DNA from: an uncultured Ruminococcus sp.
GTDB taxonomy: Bacteria; Bacillota; Clostridia; Oscillospirales; Acutalibacteraceae
Reading direction: 5' to 3'
NCBI GenBank assembly: GCA_902785425.1
Contig: CACZYP010000007.1
Coordinates: 1-58,781, forward strand
DNA: 58,781 bases
Shown here: positions 28,163 to 38,008 of the stretch, in pieces
Position numbering within the stretch: the stretch's first letter is position 1
Layout: each line of letters opens with the position of its first letter
Translations under genes and position numbers: made by a program
Notes under the pieces: model-generated
What the model was told of the DNA's origin: nothing
Databases searched by the model: none
The model's input: only the letters and a program-made list of their open reading frames with translations

Positions 28163-28708
28163 ATGGTATTTGTATTTCTTGCAGACGGATTTGAAGAGAC
28201 AGAAGCTATCGCCCCTGTTGACGTTATGCGCAGATGCGGAGTTGAGGTCTATACTGTAGGCGTTGATTCCAAAACAGTTACATCTTCTCACAAGGTCACC
28301 GTTACAGCCGATCTTTCGGCGGACGAGTGCCTTAAAAAAGCAGGCAAGCTCGAAGGCGTCGTTCTTCCCGGCGGTATGCCCGGAACGCTCAACCTTGAAA
28401 AGAGCGAGCTTGTTCAGAGCTTCGTTAAAAAGGCTCACGACGACGGCCTGATCCTCGGTGCTATCTGCGCCGCTCCGTCTATTCTCGGCCACCTCGGCTA
28501 CCTCGACGGCAAAAAGGCTACCTGCTTCCCCGGCTTTGAAAAAGACCTTCTCGGAGCGTCTTATGTAAACGAGCCTGCCGTAACCGACGGCACCATCATC
28601 ACCGGCAAGGGCGCAGGCGCAGCTATCGAGTTCGGTCTTGCACTCTCGGCTAAGCTGTGCGGGGCCGATAAGGCTCAGAAGGTAAGGGAGTCTATGCAAT
28701 GTCCGTAA
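28163..28708 (+). CDS. DJ-1/PfpI family protein
   Basis: This 181-residue protein has the alpha/beta fold of the DJ-1/ThiJ/PfpI superfamily. A conserved Glu lies in FEETEAI and the nucleophilic Cys in GAICAAPSIL (about residue 98). The C-terminal glycine-rich GKGAGAAIEFGLAL is typical. Family members act as glyoxalases, deglycases or chaperones; the exact role is not settled by sequence. It overlaps the next gene by ten bases and sits in the thyX-folate operon. Confidence 0.9.
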   Translation: MVFVFLADGFEETEAIAPVDVMRRCGVEVYTVGVDSKTVTSSHKVTVTADLSADECLKKAGKLEGVVLPGGMPGTLNLEKSELVQSFVKKAHDDGLILGAICAAPSILGHLGYLDGKKATCFPGFEKDLLGASYVNEPAVTDGTIITGKGAGAAIEFGLALSAKLCGADKAQKVRESMQCP

Positions 28709-29286
28709 ATAATATGGATATAAAATCGGAAAAGACAGAGCTTCGGAAAGCGACAAAGCAGGGCCGCAGCAAGATAGAAGGCGGCGTAAAAGCAGAGCTT
28801 GACGCAGAGATACAGAGCCGTGTCCTGACTCTTCGTGAATATATGCAGACCGATATTCTGTTTACATACGTCTCAAAGGGCATCGAGATAAGCACACGGG
28901 AGCTTATCTTTGCAGCATGGGCAAACGGCAAAAAGGTCGCCGTTCCGAGATGTATCCCGGATTCAAACGAGATGGAATTCTACATCATAAAGTCTCCCGA
29001 CGATCTTTGTGAGGGCAGCTACGGTCTGCTCGAACCGATCCCCGAAAGGTGCGAAAAGGTCACAGACCACTCTCACGGCGTCTGCATCGTTCCGGGACTG
29101 AGCTTCGACGCCGAGGGTTACCGCCTCGGCTACGGCAAAGGCTACTACGACAGATTTCTCAAAGGCTTTTCGGGAACATCGGTCGGACTTTGCTATTCAA
29201 GCTACGTAAAATTCAAGCTTCCCCGGGGCGAATACGATATGTCTGTTGACATCATCGCAACGGAAAGATATTTAAGGAGAGTATAA
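28699..29286 (+). CDS. 5-formyltetrahydrofolate cyclo-ligase
   Basis: This 195-residue enzyme (MTHFS, YgfA/FAU1 family) converts 5-formyl-THF to methenyl-THF with ATP. The N-terminal KTELRKATKQGRSKI helix binds ATP, and the signature PGLSFDAEGYRLGYGKGYYDRFL is complete. Start has aagggag with 8-base spacing inside the end of the DJ-1 gene. Co-transcription with thyX makes sense because ThyX consumes folate one-carbon units. Confidence 0.95.
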   Translation: MSVNNMDIKSEKTELRKATKQGRSKIEGGVKAELDAEIQSRVLTLREYMQTDILFTYVSKGIEISTRELIFAAWANGKKVAVPRCIPDSNEMEFYIIKSPDDLCEGSYGLLEPIPERCEKVTDHSHGVCIVPGLSFDAEGYRLGYGKGYYDRFLKGFSGTSVGLCYSSYVKFKLPRGEYDMSVDIIATERYLRRV

Positions 29287-29354
29287 AAATGCGGCGGTAA
29301 GGCTTGCATCTCCTTTCCTTAAAAAAACACAAAAGAACTGAAAGGACAAACGGT

Positions 29355-30920
29355 ATGAGTGACGAAAAGCAGTCAAATAATGAGCTTGAGCGCAAGCTTG
29401 AGGCTACACGCCAAAAGAAAATAGAAAGCTTCAAGCTCAACATCGAGGACATCGACGACGACTCAGACGACGACATCATCTTCCCCGATGACGACGAAGA
29501 TCTTCTTGACGAGGTGCCGATCTCACGAAGCGACATTCCGGCACGCAGAAGCGACCGTGAAGAAAAGCTTTCCGAGCGTGAAACGGAAAAGCGCCGCAAA
29601 AAGGCTCTTAAAGCCGAGCGTCAGCGAAAGAAGAGAAAGGCTAAGAAGAACGGTTGCGTTTTCAGGGTTGTATGGGTAGTGCTCGTTCTGATACTCGGCG
29701 TTGTTGTAGCAGAGTTCCTGCTCGTAGGCATCAACGATCTTCTCGGCCGCAACAGAGGCGAAGAGGAAAAGATCATCATTCAGGTCCCGAAAGACGCCAA
29801 CATAAACGAGATCGCAAAGATCCTTTCCGACGGCGGCGTTATAAACAACGAGACTTATTTCAAGCTCTACACGAAAGCCACCAAGGACGACGATATCGTG
29901 TTCACACAAGGCTCTTACGAGATGAAGAACACTATGGACTACGAGGCTATCATAAACTACCTGCAGTCCAACGCAAACCGTGTCGATACCGTTAACATCA
30001 GATTCACCGAGGGTATGACGATCCTTGAGATCGCCGACAAGCTTGCCGAAAACAAGGTGTGCGACAAAGACGAGTTCCTTGAGCTTTGCAACTCCGACAC
30101 GTTCGACGAAGACTTCACTTTCCTTACGGCAAACCGCCCGAAGGTAAATGAAACATACTACAAGCTCGAAGGCTACCTCTTCCCCGATACTTACGAATTC
30201 TATCAGGGTGAAAAGGCTACAACTACTATCTACCGTTTCCTCAATAACTACGAAACGAGAATGTACTACACGAAGCAGCGCATCGAGATAAAAGAAGAGG
30301 AACCGGAAGAAGAAGAGTACACAGGCCCCAAGGCTAAGCTCGACGAATACGGCAACGTAATGTACGACGATGAAGGAAACGTTATCTACGAATCCGACAC
30401 CGATACAAACAAGAACAAAAAGACGAAGAAGTACGAAAAGCTCACGATCGAAGAGCAGGCAGCAAAGAAGGGCATGACGATGGATCAGCTTATGACTCTT
30501 GCGTCTATGATCCAGTCCGAGGCTGCTACGAACGAGGATATGTACAACGTATCGAGCGTATTCCACAATCGTCTTGCAACGCTCTCAAACGACGGCTACT
30601 CAGCATACGGCGAGTACATCAGAGGCATGCTCGATTCCGACCCGACTATGTACTACCCCTACAAGAAGACCACAAAGCCCGACAAGTTTGAAAGCACATA
30701 CAACACTTACAAAAACGCAGGCCTCCCGGCAGGCCCGGTGTGCAACCCCGGTATGGAAGCAATCAAAGCGGCGCTCTATCCGAACGACACAACGTACTAC
30801 TACTTCTGCCACAAGTCCGCAACGGAAGACAGCGACGCAGTACCGTACTACGCTTCCACCTCCGGCGACCACCAGTACAACCTTGCACTTGCAGGCATCA
30901 CGGAAGAACACCACGACTAA
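29355..30920 (+). CDS. mltG: Endolytic murein transglycosylase (YceG family)
   Basis: This 521-residue membrane protein cleaves nascent peptidoglycan strands. An acidic and then basic cytoplasmic N-terminus leads to one membrane helix (about 100-124, VVWVVLVLILGVVVAEF), a LysM-like domain and the YceG domain. The catalytic Glu lies in MTLASMIQSEAATNED (E389). Between the two halves there is a charged, repetitive insert (KEEEPEEEEYTGPKAKLDEYG...) of about 70 residues that is not typical of E. coli MltG. Start at 29355 is chosen over an upstream in-frame codon because of aaaggac. Probably the last gene of the thyX operon. Confidence 0.93.
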   Translation: MSDEKQSNNELERKLEATRQKKIESFKLNIEDIDDDSDDDIIFPDDDEDLLDEVPISRSDIPARRSDREEKLSERETEKRRKKALKAERQRKKRKAKKNGCVFRVVWVVLVLILGVVVAEFLLVGINDLLGRNRGEEEKIIIQVPKDANINEIAKILSDGGVINNETYFKLYTKATKDDDIVFTQGSYEMKNTMDYEAIINYLQSNANRVDTVNIRFTEGMTILEIADKLAENKVCDKDEFLELCNSDTFDEDFTFLTANRPKVNETYYKLEGYLFPDTYEFYQGEKATTTIYRFLNNYETRMYYTKQRIEIKEEEPEEEEYTGPKAKLDEYGNVMYDDEGNVIYESDTDTNKNKKTKKYEKLTIEEQAAKKGMTMDQLMTLASMIQSEAATNEDMYNVSSVFHNRLATLSNDGYSAYGEYIRGMLDSDPTMYYPYKKTTKPDKFESTYNTYKNAGLPAGPVCNPGMEAIKAALYPNDTTYYYFCHKSATEDSDAVPYYASTSGDHQYNLALAGITEEHHD

Positions 30921-30930
30921 GAGCAATGTG

Positions 30931-31146
30931 GAGTTGAGGCACAAAGCAGCTTAAAATGCTTCACTTAATTTGGAATGTGGAATGGCGGAACTCGCCTACG
31001 GCGAGTTAGATCGTATCAGTTCTCGGAAAACCATACTTTTTACTCGCTGACAAGAGATATACTGAATGTTTGAATACATTAGTATAAAATCAAGCACGAA
31101 GTGCTTCCTTAATTCCACACTCCACTTTCCACATTCCACATTCAAA
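30931..31146. repeat. Family 1 repeat with cacattccaca iterons
   Basis: Left arm ggaatgtggaatgg, hairpin aactcgcctacggcgagtt, reversed core (actgatacg-like... tactcgctgac...tgaatac), hairpin aagcacgaagtgctt, right arm cacactccactttccac/attccacattc. The arms are complementary to each other but use a different word than other copies. Confidence 0.85.
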
Positions 31147-31157
31147 AACACCGATCC

Positions 31158-31191
31158 GAAGTGAATAGGCTTTCTATTCACTTCGTTTTTT
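31158..31191 (+). terminator. Terminator hairpin just upstream of the U32 peptidase gene
   Basis: A perfect 11-bp stem (gaagtgaatag / ctattcacttc) plus g and six T residues. It ends only 16 bases before the next start codon, so it may end the mltG transcript or act as an attenuator of the downstream gene. Confidence 0.85.
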
Positions 31192-31207
31192 CTAAAAGGA
31201 GACTGCT

Positions 31208-32434
31208 ATGAATAAGCATAAATACGAAGTTCTGTCGCCTGCGGGCGATCTTGAATGTTTAAAGTCTGCCGTTGATTTCGGCGCAGACGCCGTTTACCTT
31301 GCAGGCACAAGCTTCGGAATGAGAACGGCTTCAAAAAATTTCACTCCCGAAGAGCTTGCCGAGGGCATCGAATACGCTCACTCAAAAGGCGTTCGTGTGC
31401 ATATCACCTGCAACGTGCTTCCGAGAAGCAGCGAGCTTTCAGAGCTTCCCGAATTTCTGAAAACAGCGCAGGATCTCCATGCCGACGCATTCATAATTGC
31501 AGACCTCGGCGTGATGGAGTTTGCGAAAAAATACGCCCCGAACGTTGAGATACACGCCTCAACTCAGACAGGCATCGTAAACTATGCAACGGCAAATGCG
31601 CTTTACAGCATGGGCGTAAAAAGAGTTGTCCTTGCAAGAGAGCTTTCCATACCCGAAATAATAACTATCAGAGAAAACACTCCGAAGGAGCTTGAGATTG
31701 AAACATTCGTTCACGGCTCGATGTGCGTTTCGTTCTCCGGCAGATGCCTTATCTCATCATACATGACGGGCAGAGACGCAAACAGGGGCGACTGCGCTCA
31801 GCCGTGCCGCTGGAAGTATCACCTCTACGAAGAGAACAGAGAGGGACAGTTCTTCCCCGTTGAACAGGACGACACGGGAACGTATCTTTACAACTCCCGT
31901 GACCTTTGCATGATCGAACATCTTCCCGAGCTTCTTGAAACAGGAGTAACGAGCCTGAAGATCGAGGGCAGAGCAAAGTCTGCCTACTATACGTCTGTAA
32001 TAACGAACGCATACGCAGGCGCAGTCAGAGAATACGAAAAGGATCCCGCTTCGTACAAGCTTCCCGAATGGGCAAGAGCCGAAGTAAACAAGGTATCGCA
32101 CCGTGAGTATTCAACGGGCTTCTTCCTCGGCGGCGAACCCGGTCAGGCAGTCACAAGCGGCGGATATATCAGAGAATACGACGTAGTCGCAGTATGCGAA
32201 GAGGGCGGCGAACGTGCCGTTATCACACAGCGCAACAAATTCTTCACAGGCGACACACTCGACATACTCGCACCGAACGAGCCGTCATTTGAAACAAAGA
32301 TACTCGAAATGACAAACGAACGTGGCGAGATCGTAGAAAGCGCCCCCCACGCTATGGAAAGGCTTACAGTTGTTTCCGAAAAGCCAATCCCAAAAGGGGC
32401 GTTTCTCAGGAAGAAAAGAAACCTTACCAATTGA
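31208..32434 (+). CDS. U32 family peptidase-like protein (tRNA-hydroxylation type)
   Basis: This 408-residue protein belongs to the U32 family; Firmicute members of this size are linked to prephenate-dependent tRNA wobble-uridine hydroxylation (TrhP-like), not to proteolysis in general. The N-terminal TIM-barrel start (VLSPAGDLECLKSAVDFGADAVYLAG) and the signature ETFVHGSMCVSFSGRCLISSY are clear. Four conserved cysteines likely hold a cluster: the signature pair, then CAQPCRW. The gene ends in repeat sequence (LTN then TGA within caattgacag). No promoter was found other than readthrough of the terminator just upstream. Confidence 0.9.
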   Translation: MNKHKYEVLSPAGDLECLKSAVDFGADAVYLAGTSFGMRTASKNFTPEELAEGIEYAHSKGVRVHITCNVLPRSSELSELPEFLKTAQDLHADAFIIADLGVMEFAKKYAPNVEIHASTQTGIVNYATANALYSMGVKRVVLARELSIPEIITIRENTPKELEIETFVHGSMCVSFSGRCLISSYMTGRDANRGDCAQPCRWKYHLYEENREGQFFPVEQDDTGTYLYNSRDLCMIEHLPELLETGVTSLKIEGRAKSAYYTSVITNAYAGAVREYEKDPASYKLPEWARAEVNKVSHREYSTGFFLGGEPGQAVTSGGYIREYDVVAVCEEGGERAVITQRNKFFTGDTLDILAPNEPSFETKILEMTNERGEIVESAPHAMERLTVVSEKPIPKGAFLRKKRNLTN

Positions 32435-32560
32435 CAGTTGACAATTGACAATTGATAATTTCGGAAGCACTTCGTGCTTGTTTTAATCTTTTACTTACTA
32501 AAAAACAGGAGCGAAGCGACTCCGCAATTGTCAATTATCCATTGTCAATTGTCCATTAAA
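32424..32560. repeat. Family 1 repeat between U32 and copA
   Basis: Left arm of caattgacagttgacaatt units, hairpin aagcacttcgtgctt, short A/T linker, hairpin ggagcgaagcgactcc, right arm caattgtcaatta/tccattgtcaattgtcc. The first arm supplies the stop codon of the U32 gene; the second lies just before the copA ribosome binding site. This short copy has no core. Confidence 0.85.
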
Positions 32561-32581
32561 AGAAGGGTTGTGGTGAACTAA

Positions 32582-35122
32582 ATGGAACAATACAACGTTT
32601 CCGGCATGTCTTGTGCCGCTTGCAGCGCTCGTGTCGAGAAGGCTGTTGCTTCCGTTAAGGGCGTAACGTCTTGCTCGGTCAGTCTGCTCACTAATTCTAT
32701 GGGCGTTGAGGGAACGGCTGCACCCGATGAGATAATCGCAGCCGTTGAAGCCGCAGGCTACGGCGCTTCAAAAAAAGGCGCAGAAAACTCCGCTGTTCAC
32801 AGCGATCCGCTCAAAGATACTCAGACTCCTATGCTGCGAAACAGGCTGATAGCATCGCTCTGTTTTCTTGCAGCGCTTATGTACGTCTCGATGGGTCACA
32901 CCATGTGTGGCTTTCCCCTGCCTTCTTTTTATGAAAACGATCCCGTTGCAGTCGGCATACTCCAAATGCTCCTTTCGGCAATAATTATGGTGATAAACCA
33001 GCGCTTCTTTATAAACGGCTTCAAGGGCGCCGTTCATGGTGCGCCTAATATGGACACGCTCGTTTCGCTCGGTTCTGCATCGTCATTTCTGTACAGCACA
33101 TACGCCTTGTTCATGATGACAGCGTCAGTCGAACCGCACCGTTATCTTCACGAATTCTATTTTGAATCGGCGGCAATGATAGTCACGCTCATCACAGTCG
33201 GCAAAATGCTTGAATCGTACTCAAAGGGCAGAACTACCGATGCGCTCAAAAGCCTTATCGCAATGAAGCCGCAGACAGCCGTTATCGAAAAAGACGGCAA
33301 AGAGATCACCATACCGATCGAAAGCGTGAAAAAGGGCGATATATTCGTCGTCCGCCCCGGTGAGAAATTCCCCGTAGACGGCGTGATAGTAAGCGGTGAA
33401 AGCGCCGTTGACGAATCTGCACTGACAGGCGAAAGCGTTCCCGTTGATAAAGCTTCGGGCGACACAGTATCCGCCGCAACGGTGAACAGCACGGGATTTC
33501 TGCGCTGCGAAGCTATGCGTGTCGGCGAAGATACAACGCTCGCACAGATCATAAAAACCGTAAGCGACGCTGCTGCAACAAAAGCACCCGTTGCAAAGAC
33601 TGCCGACAAGGTATCGGGAATATTCGTTCCCGTTGTGCTCGTTATAGCGCTCATAACGCTTGCTTCGTGGCTGTTTTCAGGGCGTGAATTCGGCTATGCG
33701 ATAGCCCGTGCGGTGTCTGTTCTTGTCATATCGTGTCCGTGCGCACTGGGTCTGGCTACTCCCGTTGCCATTATGGTCGGAAGCGGTATGGGCGCAAAAA
33801 ACGGCATACTCTTCAAAACTGCCGAATCGCTCGAAACTACCGGCAAAGCAAAGATCGCCGCACTCGACAAAACAGGCACGATAACGAGCGGCGAGCCTAT
33901 AGTCACCGATATTATCCCCGCTGTCGGAGTAAGCGAAAAAGAACTTCTGCAAACGGCAGCAGCGCTCGAATCGGGCAGCGAACATCCGCTTGCAAAAGCT
34001 ATAATGAAAAAAGCATCCGAGACAAATACTGACATACAAAAAGCCGAAAGCTTCAAAGCGCTTTCCGGAAGCGGAGTTTATGCAAAGCTTGACGGCAAAG
34101 ACGCTTACGGCGGAAAGGCAGAGCTTATCTCTCGTCATGTAAAAAGCATGAATACGCTCGGTGAAAAAGGCGAACAGCTTGCAATGCAGGGCAAAACTCC
34201 GCTTTACTTTGCAAAAAACGGCAAGCCGCTCGGCATAATAGCCGCCGCAGACGCTATCAGAAAAGAAAGCGCACAGGCGATAAAAGAGCTTCAAAGCATG
34301 GGGCTGTACGTGGTCATGCTCACGGGCGACAACGAGCGCACGGCTAAAGTTATAGGCGAGCAGGCAGGCGTTGACAAGGTGATCGCAGGAGTTCTGCCGA
34401 ACGACAAGGAGAGAATTATCCGTGAGCTTCGTGAAGAAGCAGAGCGTACATCAAACGGCAGAAAAGCGCCCGTAATAATGGTAGGCGACGGCATAAACGA
34501 CGCACCTGCCCTCACCCGTGCCGACATCGGCATAGCGATAGGCGGCGGCACCGATATCGCCGTTGAATCCGCCGATATCGTCCTTATGAAAAGCAGCCTT
34601 GCCGATGTTTGTGCCGCAGTCAGACTCAGCCGCAAGGTGCTCGGAAACATCAGGGAGAATCTCTTCTGGGCGTTTATCTACAATATTATCGGCATTCCGC
34701 TTGCGGCAGGCGTGTATATCGGTCTGTTCGGGTGGGAAATGAACCCGATGTTCGGTGCGGCAGCGATGAGCCTTTCAAGCTTCTGCGTAGTATCAAATGC
34801 ATTACGGCTCAATCTTTTCGATATCCACAGCGCAAAGCATGACAAAAAAATCAAAGAAAATATCACCGCCCTTTCAACAGGCGGCAGCGAAAAAACAGAA
34901 AGCGAGGCAAATAATATGAAAGAAGTAACTATCAAGATCGGCGGCATGATGTGCCCCCACTGCGAAGCAAACGTCAAGGGAGCGCTTGAAGCATTCGACG
35001 CAGTAGAAAGCGCAATCGTCAGCCACACAAGAGGCGACGCCGTCATTAAACTCAGCGGAGATATCTCGGTTGATGAGCTGAAAAAGGCTATCGTTGAGAA
35101 AGGCTACACCGTAGAAAAGTAA
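32582..35122 (+). CDS. copA: Copper-exporting P1B-type ATPase with C-terminal CopZ-like domain
   Basis: This 846-residue pump exports Cu+ at the cost of ATP. In order: an N-terminal HMA domain with GMSCAAC (C11, C14), membrane helices, the actuator loop ALTGES, the CPC motif (C385-P386-C387), the phosphorylated Asp in DKTGT (D429), GDGINDAP, and the last two helices with YN and MSLSS, which define Cu+ pumps. After residue ~778 a second complete HMA domain follows (GGMMCPHC, C791 and C794). It begins at an in-frame ATG with gagg 8 bases upstream and would give a free 68-residue CopZ-like chaperone if used. No CsoR/CopY gene is adjacent. Confidence 0.96.
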   Translation: MEQYNVSGMSCAACSARVEKAVASVKGVTSCSVSLLTNSMGVEGTAAPDEIIAAVEAAGYGASKKGAENSAVHSDPLKDTQTPMLRNRLIASLCFLAALMYVSMGHTMCGFPLPSFYENDPVAVGILQMLLSAIIMVINQRFFINGFKGAVHGAPNMDTLVSLGSASSFLYSTYALFMMTASVEPHRYLHEFYFESAAMIVTLITVGKMLESYSKGRTTDALKSLIAMKPQTAVIEKDGKEITIPIESVKKGDIFVVRPGEKFPVDGVIVSGESAVDESALTGESVPVDKASGDTVSAATVNSTGFLRCEAMRVGEDTTLAQIIKTVSDAAATKAPVAKTADKVSGIFVPVVLVIALITLASWLFSGREFGYAIARAVSVLVISCPCALGLATPVAIMVGSGMGAKNGILFKTAESLETTGKAKIAALDKTGTITSGEPIVTDIIPAVGVSEKELLQTAAALESGSEHPLAKAIMKKASETNTDIQKAESFKALSGSGVYAKLDGKDAYGGKAELISRHVKSMNTLGEKGEQLAMQGKTPLYFAKNGKPLGIIAAADAIRKESAQAIKELQSMGLYVVMLTGDNERTAKVIGEQAGVDKVIAGVLPNDKERIIRELREEAERTSNGRKAPVIMVGDGINDAPALTRADIGIAIGGGTDIAVESADIVLMKSSLADVCAAVRLSRKVLGNIRENLFWAFIYNIIGIPLAAGVYIGLFGWEMNPMFGAAAMSLSSFCVVSNALRLNLFDIHSAKHDKKIKENITALSTGGSEKTESEANNMKEVTIKIGGMMCPHCEANVKGALEAFDAVESAIVSHTRGDAVIKLSGDISVDELKKAIVEKGYTVEK
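34916..35122 (+). CDS. Possible internally initiated CopZ-like copper chaperone
   Basis: Within copA an ATG at 34916 is preceded by gcgagg with 8-base spacing. The 68-residue product is one complete HMA domain with MxCxxC ([12 protein letters not shown]) and has exactly the normal size of a free copper chaperone. The linker before it ([13 protein letters not shown]) is flexible and not needed for the pump. E. coli copA makes a short chaperone by frameshifting; here initiation within the gene could achieve the same end. This is a prediction. Confidence 0.4.
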   Translation: MKEVTIKIGGMMCPHCEANVKGALEAFDAVESAIVSHTRGDAVIKLSGDISVDELKKAIVEKGYTVEK

Positions 35123-35446
35123 AATGGTAAATTTCGGAGTCGCTTCGCTCCCTTATCAAATGGAAAATTGAAAATTTCTGAGTCGCTTCGCTCCTGATTT
35201 ATATTGGTGTATTCAAACTCGTAGTTTTTTTTCGGCAGCAAACAAAGTCTTGCTTTACAAAAACTACTATAATCCAACTCGGCGAGTTCCTGCATTTCAC
35301 ACTCCACTTTCCACATTTCACATTAAAAAGGCGAACGCAGTGAGCCTGACCGCAATTTTCCATTTTCCATTTTCAATTTAAATGTTCCTCCGCACAGGCG
35401 AAGTGCTTCCTTCATTCCACTTTCCACACTCCACATTCCACATTTT
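35123..35446. repeat. Composite of three family 1 repeats
   Basis: Several modules are nested: aaatggtaaatttcggagtcgcttcgctcc, a second ggaaaattgaaaatttctgag...ctcc, a core (atattggtgtattcaaac ... cggcagcaaac ... ), actcggcgagt, cacactccacttt arms, then the agcctgaccg/cgcagtgagcc module with ttttccattttc arms, and finally aagtgcttcc with cattccactttccac arms. It looks like insertions into one another or modular recombination. Confidence 0.8.
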
Positions 35447-35495
35447 AATTAAGATCACTGAGAACCGATAAAGAAACAAAATCTTAATCATAAAG

Positions 35496-35524
35496 TTGAC
35501 ATTTCTGTAACTCTTTGTTATAAT
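35496..35524 (+). promoter_or_regulatory. Near-consensus promoter of the second deacetylase
   Basis: TTGACA (35496-35501), 17-base spacer, TATAAT (35519-35524): a perfect sigma-A consensus at both boxes. Confidence 0.9.
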
Positions 35525-35603
35525 AAATATGTATATATACGATCGGGGGTATTTCTGTCGATCGGGCGGCATATTATTATTACATTTGAAAGAGGTGTCA
35601 TCA

Positions 35604-36881
35604 TTGGAGGGCAAAAAATTTGATCCCCCCGAGATATTGCGGATAAAGGGCTATAAATACAGAGCAAAAATGCTTATTGCGGGTGCAGTTTTGCTTTTGG
35701 CCGTTATCCTGATCTTATCTCTGATAATCCACGGGATCTCATCGGCAGTAAAAAGTCACAGCAAGAAAAACGATTCGGATACCGACGCTGCGGCAAGCGT
35801 TGTAAGCTCTCAGACAGCGAGCGTCCCCGTTGTTTCTTCCATGCCGGAGGTCGTTTCTAAAACAGAAAGCACACCTGCGCCGGTAAGAAAAGAAGAACAG
35901 TTCAACGCCGACGGAAAGCTCGTTATCGATACGGACACGCTCGACGGCAAAAAAGCCGTTGCTGTAACGTTTGACGACGGTCCGAGCGAATACACTGCGC
36001 AGCTTGTCGCAGAGCTTGACAAGAGAGGCGCAAAAGCTACGTTCTTTATGGTAGGTCAGAACGTTTCGCAGTACCCCGAGGCTGTTAACGCTATGGTAAA
36101 CGGCGGCCACCAGCTCGGAAACCACACTTACGATCATACGAATATCGCAGAACAGACAAGCACTACAATAAACGATACGATCGCACGCACCGACAGCGAG
36201 CTGCTCAACGTATGCGGTCAGAAATCCACGGCGTTCCGCCCCCCCTACGGCTCCTACACCGAAGCTCAGGCTAAGGCTATCGACAAGACGTTCACACTGT
36301 GGTCGCTCGATACGCTCGACTGGAAATCAAGAAACGCCGAAAAGGTAAAGAACATCATCGTAGAACAGGCTCGTGACGGCAGCATTATCCTGCTTCACGA
36401 TCTCTACAAAACGAGCGTTGACGGCGTACTTGAGGCAATCGACGAGCTGAAAGAAAAGGGCTTCGAGTTTGTCACTGTTGATACGCTCATGACACGCTAC
36501 GGCTATGCGGTCAACCCCGGCGCACACAGCGCACAGTATGCCGTTTACGAAACGAACTCGCCCCACGCTTCGGAGTATAAAGCAGACGAAGAGCGTGACC
36601 GTCAGAAGGACGCAGCTGCAAGTCAGGCGGCAAACACCTTCTATTACGACCGCCGTGATTCCGACTCTGACGAAGACTCCGACACCACCGTATCGGAAAA
36701 GAGCACTTCCTCTATGGCTGTAACGGACGAACGTGACGAACACTGGGACGACGACGAATACTGGGCAGACGAAGAGTATTACTGGGACGAAGAGAACAAC
36801 GAAGTCTACACAAGCTCAGCGTCCGCAGGAGATACAGCAAGCACTTCCGGTTATACTTCCTCACAGGAACGGGAATACTAA
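35604..36881 (+). CDS. Membrane-anchored polysaccharide deacetylase (NodB/CE4 family), paralogue 2
   Basis: This 425-residue protein is a paralogue of the one at 3670-5010. Start is TTG at 35604 with agaggtg six bases upstream; earlier in-frame codons lie within or beside the promoter region and lack a site. A membrane helix (about 26-48) precedes a short Ser/Thr/Val spacer and the NodB domain with TFDDGPS, HTYDH, RPPYGSY, LDWKSR and LLHDL. The C-terminal 110 residues are low complexity, rich in Asp/Glu/Tyr/Trp (DDDEYWADEEYYWDEE), then Ser/Thr. The acidic tail differs from that of paralogue 1. It should act on peptidoglycan or another surface polymer. Confidence 0.93.
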   Translation: MEGKKFDPPEILRIKGYKYRAKMLIAGAVLLLAVILILSLIIHGISSAVKSHSKKNDSDTDAAASVVSSQTASVPVVSSMPEVVSKTESTPAPVRKEEQFNADGKLVIDTDTLDGKKAVAVTFDDGPSEYTAQLVAELDKRGAKATFFMVGQNVSQYPEAVNAMVNGGHQLGNHTYDHTNIAEQTSTTINDTIARTDSELLNVCGQKSTAFRPPYGSYTEAQAKAIDKTFTLWSLDTLDWKSRNAEKVKNIIVEQARDGSIILLHDLYKTSVDGVLEAIDELKEKGFEFVTVDTLMTRYGYAVNPGAHSAQYAVYETNSPHASEYKADEERDRQKDAAASQAANTFYYDRRDSDSDEDSDTTVSEKSTSSMAVTDERDEHWDDDEYWADEEYYWDEENNEVYTSSASAGDTASTSGYTSSQEREY

Positions 36882-36902
36882 AAAAACACAAAATATAAAA
36901 GT

Positions 36903-36941
36903 AAAGCGAGGACAGTTCATGTTGTCCTCGCTTTGTTTTTT
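36903..36941 (+). terminator. Terminator after deacetylase 2
   Basis: aaagcgaggaca pairs with tgtcctcgcttt, followed by g and six T residues. Confidence 0.95.
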
Positions 36942-36949
36942 AAACGACT

Positions 36950-37074
36950 TTGTGGCAATTCTGAAAATACTGATACAAATCAGGAGCGCAGCGACTCCGC
37001 ACTCCACACTTATAAAAAGGCGAACGCAGTGAGCCTGACCGCAATTTTCCATTTTCAATTTTCAATTTTCAATT
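36950..37074. repeat. Partial family 1 repeats between deacetylase 2 and pgeF
   Basis: A core end (actgatac) with caggagcgcagcgactccg and cactccacactt, followed by the gcgaacgcagtgagcctgaccg module and ttttccattttcaatt iterons that supply the last codons and stop of pgeF on the other strand. Confidence 0.75.
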
Positions 37075-37892
37075 GACAAGACTCCGCACATGCCGCCTCT
37101 TTTTCCGCCCGTCGCTCTGTGCGACCAGATAAGATCATGATTGCAGCGTGTGCATACGTCGCTCTTTATGATATTCTCCTCCGGAACACCTGCTCTCATG
37201 ATTATCTGCTTGTTCGTTTCAAGCAGGTCAAGCATATATTTTCCGCCGCCCTTCGGGAACAAAAGCTTTGATGTGTCAAGCCCGAGCGCCTCTACCTTTG
37301 AAGCAACGGGGTCGTCCACCTCGTAGCAGCATTTACCGATGGCAGGGCCGATCGTTACGATAAGATCACACGGATCCGTGCCGAATTCTTCTTTCATCTT
37401 ATTGACTGTCTTTTCACCGATACAGCCGACTGTACCTCTCCAGCCTGCGTGAGAAGAGCCTATCGCATGAGTTCTTTTGTCGATAAACATAAGCGGAGTG
37501 CAGTCTGCAAAGTACGTCACAAGCGTAACGCCCGGCTCATTAGTGATAAGCCCGTCAACGCTCATCATGTCTTTCGGACGGTAAATGCCTACTCCCCTGT
37601 CAGCTTTCGTTACCTTGCGGACAAAAGTATTGTGATCCTGACTTGAAGCTGTCAGCGACTCAAAAGATACGCCTACCGCCTCGCAAAGACGCTTGTAGTT
37701 CTCCGTAACATTTTCATCGGGATCGCCTCTGCCGAACGACATATTAAGCGAAGTAAATTCACCGGAGCTTACGCCGCCCATCCGGGTAGAAAATCCATGA
37801 CGAATAAAAGGTATATCATCAAGCGCCTTGAATGTAAGATAACCGAGAGCATTTTTGATGTTCAGATCCATCTCAGAACTTTTAAAAATCAT
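37062..37892 (-). CDS. pgeF: Peptidoglycan editing factor PgeF / laccase-domain protein (YlmD family)
   Basis: About 276 residues. Family members bind zinc or copper and act as purine nucleoside phosphorylases or as peptidoglycan precursor editors. The three metal ligands are visible: His in SSQDHNTF, Cys in YFADCTPL and His in SSHAGWRGT. The start at 37892 is chosen for the aaaggaa site; the longer upstream frame lacks support. The end (LSIEN, TGA) is built from an inserted repeat, like the ends of several other genes here. It is divergent from a small Cys-rich gene. Confidence 0.9.
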   Translation of the reverse strand: MIFKSSEMDLNIKNALGYLTFKALDDIPFIRHGFSTRMGGVSSGEFTSLNMSFGRGDPDENVTENYKRLCEAVGVSFESLTASSQDHNTFVRKVTKADRGVGIYRPKDMMSVDGLITNEPGVTLVTYFADCTPLMFIDKRTHAIGSSHAGWRGTVGCIGEKTVNKMKEEFGTDPCDLIVTIGPAIGKCCYEVDDPVASKVEALGLDTSKLLFPKGGGKYMLDLLETNKQIIMRAGVPEENIIKSDVCTRCNHDLIWSHRATGGKRGGMCGVLSIEN

Positions 37893-38008
37893 ATCATTAT
37901 TCCTTTCGAGAATATTATTCTGTTCGTAATCCACTATAATAGATACCGATAATTTATGTATAAAATGCGGCAAAAGCTATTACCGCTTTAAAGACAGAGG
38001 TGAGAGAC

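Noticed and set aside
29523-30566. 347-codon open frame opposite mltG
   Set aside because: Shadow of the mltG coding strand; valine/leucine-rich composition is typical of antisense frames.
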